A stretch of DNA of 13,937 nucleotides from Streptosporangiaceae bacterium. GTDB taxonomy: Bacteria > Actinomycetota > Actinomycetes > Streptosporangiales > Streptosporangiaceae. Below, piece by piece: positions 8,978 to 13,937 of this stretch. Positions within the stretch are counted from its first letter, which is position 1, and each line of letters opens with the position of its first letter. Location: assembly GCA_030045215.1 (NCBI GenBank), contig JASIBJ010000713.1:1-13937 (forward strand), in the 5' to 3' direction. The notes under the pieces are model-generated. The model was not told where the DNA came from. It did not search any database and was given only the letters and a program-made list of their open reading frames with translations. The position numbers were made by a program, and so were the translations under genes.

Positions 8978-10630
8978 GTGAGCCCCCAGAGTCGACGTCG
9001 AGATCCCGCAGGCAGCCGGGGGCAGCAGGGCCGATCCGGGTCCGCCTCCGGACGCCGCCGCGTCGCCCCGGGGCTGACGGGGCCGCCACCAAATGCCCTC
9101 TTCGCCGAGATGCTCCGCGCGTCACGCGAACTGCTGGCCGTCCGGAGTCCGCTTGACGCGGAACTCATGGTCAGCGAGCTGCTTGGTACCTGGTGGGGCC
9201 AGCAGGGCGGTCGCCGTGGCGCCCGGCGACGGGCCGACATCGAGGAACTGGTCGGCGAGGGCCTCGTCAGCTACGCCGCCGAGCAGGGCAGTCCGGCGGC
9301 CCTGGCCCTGCTGTCCGGCGTCGCCTGCCTCGGCACGCCGCGGCAGGCCGCCCAGGCCGAGCAGGCGGCACTGACCCTGATGGACCGCGGCGTCGCCAGG
9401 ACTGCCTGGGCCGAGCACGTCGGTGCGGTCGAGGCCGCGGAGTGCTACGTCAACTCCGACCTCTACGGCGACCGGGACGAGGTGGTCTGCGTCTTCAGCT
9501 ACGCAGGCCAGGAAGAGCACGCGCTCGTCGTGGTGGTCGACTACAACGCGGGCGGGATGGCCAGGGATGGCTGGGTCACCTCGCAGGTTGCCAAGCTGCT
9601 GGACTACTGCCGTGACGCCAGCGGAACGGGCTCGACGTTCGCGCAGATCGACCCGCCCCAGGCCAGGCGGATACTCGCGGCCGGGATGACCGCCACCGAG
9701 GAGGCCGCTGATCCGCCGGTGAGCGCCTCGTTCCCCTCCTATCACGCCTTCATTCGCGCGCGCGTCCGGACCCTGCCGCCCACGCTCCGGTTCGGCGCCG
9801 CCAGCCAGGGTCCGCCGCCGGCCGTGACGGCCTTGTCCAGGCGGCAGCAGTGGCGCAAGGACCGCCGGGCGATGCTGGTGGCGGAATTCCTGGCCTCCGA
9901 CGAGGCCGAGGACCTGTCCGACCGCGAGTCGGCCAGCCGGTGCGCCGACCACATCGTCGATTACGGCTGCGACCGGGACTTCGGACGGCCGCTGCGGGTC
10001 AGCCCGGCCAAGGTCGAGACGTTCCTGCTTGACTGGCTGCCGCGCAAGGTGATGCTGTCGCGGGCCGAGCAGGATGCGATGCCGCACGTGCTGCTGGCCT
10101 GGGTCCGCTGGGCGGGGCAGAAGTCCGGGCTGCCAGAAAGCTCGGTGGCCGGGACGCTCGACGCGGTGTTTGACGGGATGCGCACATTCGCGACCGTCTA
10201 CCGGGATCCGGAGTCTTTCGGGCTTGAGCCGGATTTGGTCGCGAAGCTGCTGCCCGACGGCGACATGGAGGCGCTGGCCCGGCGCGTGTTCGCCTTCCCG
10301 CTGCTGCGCGGCAGTTACCGGGGCACCGACCTGGCCAAGCTCAACCCGGCCAGGCCCGAAGACCGGCCGACCCTGCTCGCCGCCGATCACGACGAGCCGG
10401 GGTCCCCGCGGGCCAGCGGCGAGCACATCAACCAGCACTCCGAGCTCGCCGACCGCCTCTGGCGCGGCGATCCCCCCGAGTTGTGGGATGCAGCCCAGCG
10501 GCTGCTCGACCTGGGCGAGAACCGGATCGACGTGCTGCACGCGCTGATCGAAACCATCGCCGAGGCCGGGCCGCACGAGCGGGACATCGCCGCCGCGCTG
10601 GCCGACTTGCCGCCGGAGGAGCGGGGGTGA
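8978..10630 (+). CDS. Conserved-looking protein of unknown function, first gene of the 5-oxoprolinase operon
   Basis: A 550-residue soluble protein with no signal peptide or membrane segment. Residues 1-40 are Arg/Gly/Ser/Pro-rich and probably disordered. Residues about 42-250 form a globular part with LDAELMVSELLGTWWG (59-74), ECYVNSDLYGDRDEVVCVFSY (155-175) and a very hydrophobic strand ALVVVVDYNAGG (182-193), then SFPSYHAFIRAR (251-262). Residues 285-430 are mainly helical. The end (about 480-545, with EHINQHSELADRLWRGDPPELWDAAQRLLDLG as its core) resembles the small helical module I associate with DUF1841-like and SEC-C-protein tails, but this is recalled similarity, not a search. No catalytic motif is recognised. 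The GTG at 8978 directly follows an in-frame TAG and has a poor ribosome binding site, so the start could lie later, for example ATG 9110. Its stop overlaps the pxpA GTG (GTGA), which ties it to 5-oxoproline metabolism. Confidence 0.85.
   Translation: MSPQSRRRDPAGSRGQQGRSGSASGRRRVAPGLTGPPPNALFAEMLRASRELLAVRSPLDAELMVSELLGTWWGQQGGRRGARRRADIEELVGEGLVSYAAEQGSPAALALLSGVACLGTPRQAAQAEQAALTLMDRGVARTAWAEHVGAVEAAECYVNSDLYGDRDEVVCVFSYAGQEEHALVVVVDYNAGGMARDGWVTSQVAKLLDYCRDASGTGSTFAQIDPPQARRILAAGMTATEEAADPPVSASFPSYHAFIRARVRTLPPTLRFGAASQGPPPAVTALSRRQQWRKDRRAMLVAEFLASDEAEDLSDRESASRCADHIVDYGCDRDFGRPLRVSPAKVETFLLDWLPRKVMLSRAEQDAMPHVLLAWVRWAGQKSGLPESSVAGTLDAVFDGMRTFATVYRDPESFGLEPDLVAKLLPDGDMEALARRVFAFPLLRGSYRGTDLAKLNPARPEDRPTLLAADHDEPGSPRASGEHINQHSELADRLWRGDPPELWDAAQRLLDLGENRIDVLHALIETIAEAGPHERDIAAALADLPPEERG
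10615..10621 (+). promoter_or_regulatory. Ribosome binding site for pxpA
   Basis: GGAGGAG inside the last codons of the upstream gene, 5 nt before GTG 10627. This and the GTGA overlap decide the start of pxpA over ATG 10675. Confidence 0.7.
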
Positions 10631-11463
10631 CGGGCAAGCCGGTCCGACCGGGCAAGCCAACCGGACCGGCCAGGATGGCCGACGCTAACGTCGGCGCGGG
10701 CGACGGCCACGTCGTCGACCTGAACGCGGACCTCGGCGAGAGTTACGGCGCGTGGCGGCTCGGCGACGACGAGGCGCTTCTGGAGATCGTGACCAGCGCC
10801 AACATAGCCTGCGGGTTCCACGCGGGCGACCCGCTGACTATGAGGCGGGCCTGTGCCAGCGCGGTCGCGCGGGGCGTGGCGATTGGCGCGCAGGTCTCGT
10901 ATCACGACCTGGCGGGCTTCGGGCGCCGGGAGATGACGGTGCCGCCGGAGGAACTGGCCGCGGAGGTGCTGTACCAGCTGGCCGCACTCGACGGCATGGC
11001 CAGGGCGGAGGGCGGAAGGGTCAGTTACGTCAAGCCGCACGGGGCGCTCTACAACCGGGCGGTGCACGACCCCGAGCAGGCGGCCGCGATCGCCGCGGCG
11101 GTCAGCAGCTACGACCCTGCCCTGCCGGTTCTGTCGCTGCCGGGCTCGGAGATGGCGGCCGCCGCGGCCGGCGCCGGGCTGCCAGCCGTTGCGGAAGCCT
11201 TCGCCGACCGCGCCTACAACGACGACGCGACGCTCGTCAGGCGGGGAACGCCCGGAGCCGTGCTGACCGACTCCGCCACCGTCGCGGCCAGGGTGACGGG
11301 CCTGGTGATCCACGGGACGCTGCCGTCGATCAGCGGCAAGGAACTGCGGATCAGCGCCCGCTCAGTGTGCATCCACGGCGATACGCCCGGCGCCGTCCGC
11401 CTGGCCTGGGCGGTACGGGCCGCACTGGAGCAGGCCGGGGTGACGCTAGCGTCGTTCGCGTGA
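10627..11463 (+). CDS. pxpA: 5-oxoprolinase subunit A (LamB/YcsF family)
   Basis: A 278-residue cytoplasmic enzyme subunit. With PxpB and PxpC it hydrolyses 5-oxo-L-proline to L-glutamate using ATP; PxpA is the subunit credited with ring opening. Family motifs are all present: DLNADLGE (31-38), SANIACGFHAGD (57-68), GAQVSYHDLAGFGRREM (87-103), YVKPHGALYN (134-143), EAFADRAY (190-197) and VCIHGDTPGA (247-256). The sequence aligns by eye with E. coli PxpA nearly end to end. The GTG start gives about 28 residues before the conserved VVDLNADLGE, more than usual. ATG 10675 would give 262 residues, closer to the family's ~250. I prefer GTG for its ribosome binding site and the 4-bp overlap with the upstream gene. 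The stop TGA (11461-11463) overlaps the ATG of the next gene. Confidence 0.96.
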   Translation: MTGKPVRPGKPTGPARMADANVGAGDGHVVDLNADLGESYGAWRLGDDEALLEIVTSANIACGFHAGDPLTMRRACASAVARGVAIGAQVSYHDLAGFGRREMTVPPEELAAEVLYQLAALDGMARAEGGRVSYVKPHGALYNRAVHDPEQAAAIAAAVSSYDPALPVLSLPGSEMAAAAAGAGLPAVAEAFADRAYNDDATLVRRGTPGAVLTDSATVAARVTGLVIHGTLPSISGKELRISARSVCIHGDTPGAVRLAWAVRAALEQAGVTLASFA

Positions 11464-13061
11464 TGAAGGCGGTCCCGGCCGGGGACGCCGCCGTGCTGGT
11501 GGACCTGGCCGACACCGGTTCGGCTGCTCAGCTCGCGGCGACGATCCGCGCCGCCGGGCTGGCGGGGGTGCGTGACGTGATACCCGGCGCCCGCACGGTC
11601 CTGGTCACGGTCGAGCCGGGAACCTGGGACACCGCAGAGCTGTCCGAGCGCCTGTCCGGCCTGCCGCCGCCCGACGACACCACAACGGCGGCCGCGCCTG
11701 TGGTGGAGGTCGCCGTCCGTTACGACGGGCCCGACCTCGCCGACGTCGCGGCACTGACTGGCCTGCCGGTCAGCGAGGTGATCGGCAGGCACCAGGCCGC
11801 GCGGTACCGCGTCGGCTGGCTCGGCTTCATGCCCGGCTTCGGGTACCTGACCGGCCTCGACGCTGCCCTGAGCCGGGTACCGCGCCTCGATACGCCGCGG
11901 GTGTCCGTCCCGGCCGGCTCGGTCGCCATCGCCGGCGGCCTGGCAGCGGTCTACCCGGCCACGTCGCCCGGCGGCTGGCGGCTCCTTGGCCGGAGCGATT
12001 CAAGGCTGTGGGACCCGCAGCGATCGCCGCCCGCCTTGCTGGCGCCCGGCACCCGCGTGCGCTTCAGGGCCGTGGACTACCTGCCCGACTGCGCGATGCC
12101 GGCCGAGGCGGCTCGCACCGGGAGCACGCACGCCAGCGGAGCGGCCACGGGCCGGACCGTCGAAGTCCTGCAGCCAGGGCCGCTGGCCACGATCCAGGAC
12201 CTGGGCCGGCCAGGCTCCGGGCATCTCGGCGTGCCGCACAGCGGCGCCGCGGACGCCGGCAGCATGCGCCTAGCCAATGTGCTGGTCGGGAACGAGATTG
12301 CCGCGGCCGGACTGGAGGTGACGCTGGGCCGGCTCAGCCTGCGCTTTGGCTGCGATGCGGTCGCCGCCGTCACCGGCGCGCCAGCGCCGCTGCGGCTGCG
12401 CACCGCCTCCGGAGCCGAGCACGAGCCCGCCCATGGCGTCGCGTTTGCCGTCCCGGCCGGGGCCGTGCTCAGGCTTGGATCTCCCGTCGCCGGGCTGCGC
12501 AGCTACCTGGCGGCGGACGGCGGTATCGATGTCGCCCCTGTGCTCGGCAGCCGGTCGGCAGACCTGCTATCCGGGCTCGGCCCGCCGCCGCTGAGCGCCG
12601 GAGATATCCTCCCGCTCGGTGCGCGGCGTCCCGAGGCGGCCGCGATCAGCGCGGGCGCCGCAACGCCCGCGCCTCCCGACGCCATCGTCGAGCTACCGGC
12701 GGTCGCCGGGCCGCGGGACGACTGGTTCGGCGAGGCGGCCCTGGAGGCGCTGACGAGCGGCAGCTATCAGGTCACTGCGGCCAGCAACCGCACCGGCCTG
12801 CGGCTGGCCGGGCCGCGGCTGGACCGCCGCCGGGTGGCGGAACTTCCCAGCGAGGGCATGGTCACCGGCTCGCTGCAAGTGGCTCACGACGGACAGCCGA
12901 TCCTGCTGCTGGCCGACCATCCGACCACGGGCGGCTATCCGGTCATCGCGGTCGTGCGATCGGCCGACATCGACGCCGCTGCTCAGCTGCGACCCGGCCA
13001 GAACGTCAGGTTCCGGCTGAGCGCCCGCGGCCGGCCAGGCCGGACGACCCGGTCAGGGTGA
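11463..13061 (+). CDS. pxpB-pxpC: Fused 5-oxoprolinase subunits B and C (KipI-KipA / 5-oxoprolinase-urea amidolyase family)
   Basis: A 532-residue protein that joins two subunits usually made separately. Residues 1-206 are PxpB/KipI-like (carboxyltransferase domain C/D type): IPGARTVLV (40-48), VGWLGFMPGFGYLTGL (117-132), PAGSVAIAGG (150-159), YPATSPGGW (164-172) and an LLAPGTRVRF strand (192-201). A short Ala/Thr-rich linker (about 207-230) leads to PxpC/KipA (231-521): LQPGPLATIQDLGRPG (236-251), VPHSGAAD (257-264), LEVTLG (284-289) and DHPTTGGYPVIA (485-496). PxpB and PxpC are thought to act together in ATP-dependent activation of 5-oxoproline. There is no biotin carboxylase or amidase domain, so urea amidolyase is unlikely despite the family name. 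The ATG overlaps the pxpA stop by one base (TGATG). Fused forms are already known in databases; the exact activity is inferred from the complete pxpA context. Confidence 0.94.
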   Translation: MKAVPAGDAAVLVDLADTGSAAQLAATIRAAGLAGVRDVIPGARTVLVTVEPGTWDTAELSERLSGLPPPDDTTTAAAPVVEVAVRYDGPDLADVAALTGLPVSEVIGRHQAARYRVGWLGFMPGFGYLTGLDAALSRVPRLDTPRVSVPAGSVAIAGGLAAVYPATSPGGWRLLGRSDSRLWDPQRSPPALLAPGTRVRFRAVDYLPDCAMPAEAARTGSTHASGAATGRTVEVLQPGPLATIQDLGRPGSGHLGVPHSGAADAGSMRLANVLVGNEIAAAGLEVTLGRLSLRFGCDAVAAVTGAPAPLRLRTASGAEHEPAHGVAFAVPAGAVLRLGSPVAGLRSYLAADGGIDVAPVLGSRSADLLSGLGPPPLSAGDILPLGARRPEAAAISAGAATPAPPDAIVELPAVAGPRDDWFGEAALEALTSGSYQVTAASNRTGLRLAGPRLDRRRVAELPSEGMVTGSLQVAHDGQPILLLADHPTTGGYPVIAVVRSADIDAAAQLRPGQNVRFRLSARGRPGRTTRSG

Positions 13062-13937
13062 GCTGGTGAGCTGCCGGTACCCGGCCAGCACGTCGGCGGC
13101 CAGCACCGTGGTGAGATCCTCGGCCGTGGCCGTCTCGCCGCTCCTGGAGATCCGCAAGTCGCGGATTGCGCAAGCGCGCTCGAAGAGCGACCGGGCGAAC
13201 CGGCCGTTCCCCAGCTCGTCAACCTGACCCTGCTCGCAGGCGGTGGTGAAAATCGAGGAGAGCACCGGCAGGGCCTCGGGATCGAAACTGTCGCCGGCCT
13301 GCGCCGCGATCACTCCGGCGATCCTGGTCAGCTCGCCGGGCACGTAGCTCGGGAACGTGATCCTGGTGCTGAACCTGGAAGCCAGGCCGGGGTTGCTGTG
13401 CAGCAGGCGGTCCATGTCCTGGGGATACCCGGCCAGCACGATGACCAGCCGGTCCCGGTCATCCTCGGCCCGCTTGAGCAGCGTGGCGACCGCCTCGGAG
13501 CCGAACGCGTCACCGCCCGAGTATGCCTCGTTATGCAGCGCGTAGGCCTCGTCGATGAACAGCACGCCCCCGAGGGCGGAGTCGATCAGCTTGTTGGTCT
13601 TGATGGCGGTGGAACCGAGGTGCTCGCCGACCAGGTCGGCGCGATGCGCCTCGACCACCTCCGGCCGGACCAGCAGGCCGAGCGCGGCGAAGATCCGGCC
13701 GATGATCCTGGCCACCGTCGTCTTCCCGGTGCCCGGCGGGCCCGTGAACACGAAGTGACGGACCGGAGGCTGGCTGACCAGTCCTTGCCGGACGCGCATC
13801 CTCGCCACCTGGAGCTGCGCCGCGATCTCGTGGACCTGCTGCTTCACCGGCTCGAGGCCGACCAGCGCATCGAGCTCGGCCAGCGCACTCTCCACGGTCG
13901 GCGTCTCGCTGTAACCGCGGAACCTCGCGGTCAGGTC
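13053..13937 (-). CDS. CbxX/CfxQ-type AAA ATPase, C-terminal part (5' end beyond the window)
   Basis: The reading frame is open to the right edge, with residues DLTARFRGYSETPT upstream of the first possible GTG (13895), so the true start is probably outside. Numbering from that GTG: the conserved entry helix ELDALVGLEPVKQQV (7-21), Walker A GPPGTGKT (52-59), Walker B VLFIDE (111-116), AGYPQDMD with the sensor-1 region (155-162), ASRFSTRITFPSY with arginine-finger candidates Arg174/Arg178 (172-184), and the sensor-2 region NGRFARSLFERA (230-241). CbxX-type AAA proteins form hexamers that remodel partners; relatives serve Rubisco activation and type VII secretion (EccA). No such partner is visible here, so the role is open. 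The gene converges on the pxp operon and overlaps its last 9 bp. Confidence 0.93.
   Translation of the reverse strand, partial: DLTARFRGYSETPTVESALAELDALVGLEPVKQQVHEIAAQLQVARMRVRQGLVSQPPVRHFVFTGPPGTGKTTVARIIGRIFAALGLLVRPEVVEAHRADLVGEHLGSTAIKTNKLIDSALGGVLFIDEAYALHNEAYSGGDAFGSEAVATLLKRAEDDRDRLVIVLAGYPQDMDRLLHSNPGLASRFSTRITFPSYVPGELTRIAGVIAAQAGDSFDPEALPVLSSIFTTACEQGQVDELGNGRFARSLFERACAIRDLRISRSGETATAEDLTTVLAADVLAGYRQLTSSP

Noticed and set aside
10483..10626. Longer N-terminus for PxpA
   Set aside because: This part lies within the coding region of the upstream gene. GTG 10627 has a good ribosome binding site and GTGA coupling.
9122..10660. 512-codon open frame on the minus strand
   Set aside because: Antisense to the unknown 550-residue protein and the start of pxpA, with no domain motif. 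The plus-strand frame has the coupling signals and conserved-looking stretches.
10752..11462. Upstream extension of the PxpB-PxpC frame
   Set aside because: The frame is open earlier but overlaps pxpA, and its translation is Arg/Gly-rich without motifs. The ATG at 11463 overlapping the pxpA stop is the sensible start.
11463..13061. Urea amidolyase or allophanate hydrolase activity
   Set aside because: The KipI/KipA domains are shared with urea carboxylase, but there is no biotin carboxylase, biotinyl or amidase domain in or near the gene, while pxpA is adjacent.

Overview
The window looks like chromosomal DNA of a high-GC actinobacterium. Coding DNA is strongly GC-biased at third positions, GTG starts and 1-4 bp start/stop overlaps are common, and the gene content (PAS-GAF-SpoIIE phosphatase, fused two-ATPase oligopeptide transporter subunit, CbxX-type AAA protein) fits that group. 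I cannot name a genus. There is no rRNA, tRNA, CRISPR array, insertion sequence or prophage that I can support.

Layout, left to right. (1) 1-220: the edge of an intergenic or partial region with a degenerate 15-bp tandem repeat. (2) 221-2407, minus: a sensor phosphatase with two PAS domains, a GAF domain and a SpoIIE/PP2C domain. It is preceded by a strong ribosome binding site, a 16-bp perfect palindrome and a 12-codon upstream ORF whose stop overlaps an in-frame GTG of the phosphatase. (3) 2573-8541, minus: a complete peptide/nickel-type ABC importer operon, transcribed right to left as binding lipoprotein, permease 1, permease 2 and one polypeptide carrying both ATPases. The last three genes overlap by 1-4 bp. 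(4) 8542-8977: a 436-bp divergent regulatory region. (5) 8978-13061, plus: three genes joined by 4-bp and 1-bp overlaps. They are a conserved-looking 550-residue protein of unknown function, PxpA (5-oxoprolinase subunit A), and a fused PxpB-PxpC protein. (6) 13053-13937, minus: the C-terminal part of a CbxX/CfxQ-type AAA ATPase that runs off the right edge and overlaps the end of the pxp operon by 9 bp.

How the genes may work together. PxpA plus the PxpB-PxpC fusion should form a complete ATP-dependent 5-oxoprolinase, turning 5-oxo-L-proline (pyroglutamate) into L-glutamate. The divergent transporter should import short peptides or a related solute. A link such as uptake of peptides followed by salvage of pyroglutamate is plausible from position alone but unproven. 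The phosphatase probably acts on an anti-anti-sigma (STAS) protein encoded elsewhere, because no partner lies here.

I found no clear new multi-gene system. The most worthwhile leads are the coupled short ORF and palindrome in front of the phosphatase, the unknown protein translationally coupled to 5-oxoprolinase, and the duplicated four-cysteine motif in the fused ATPase.
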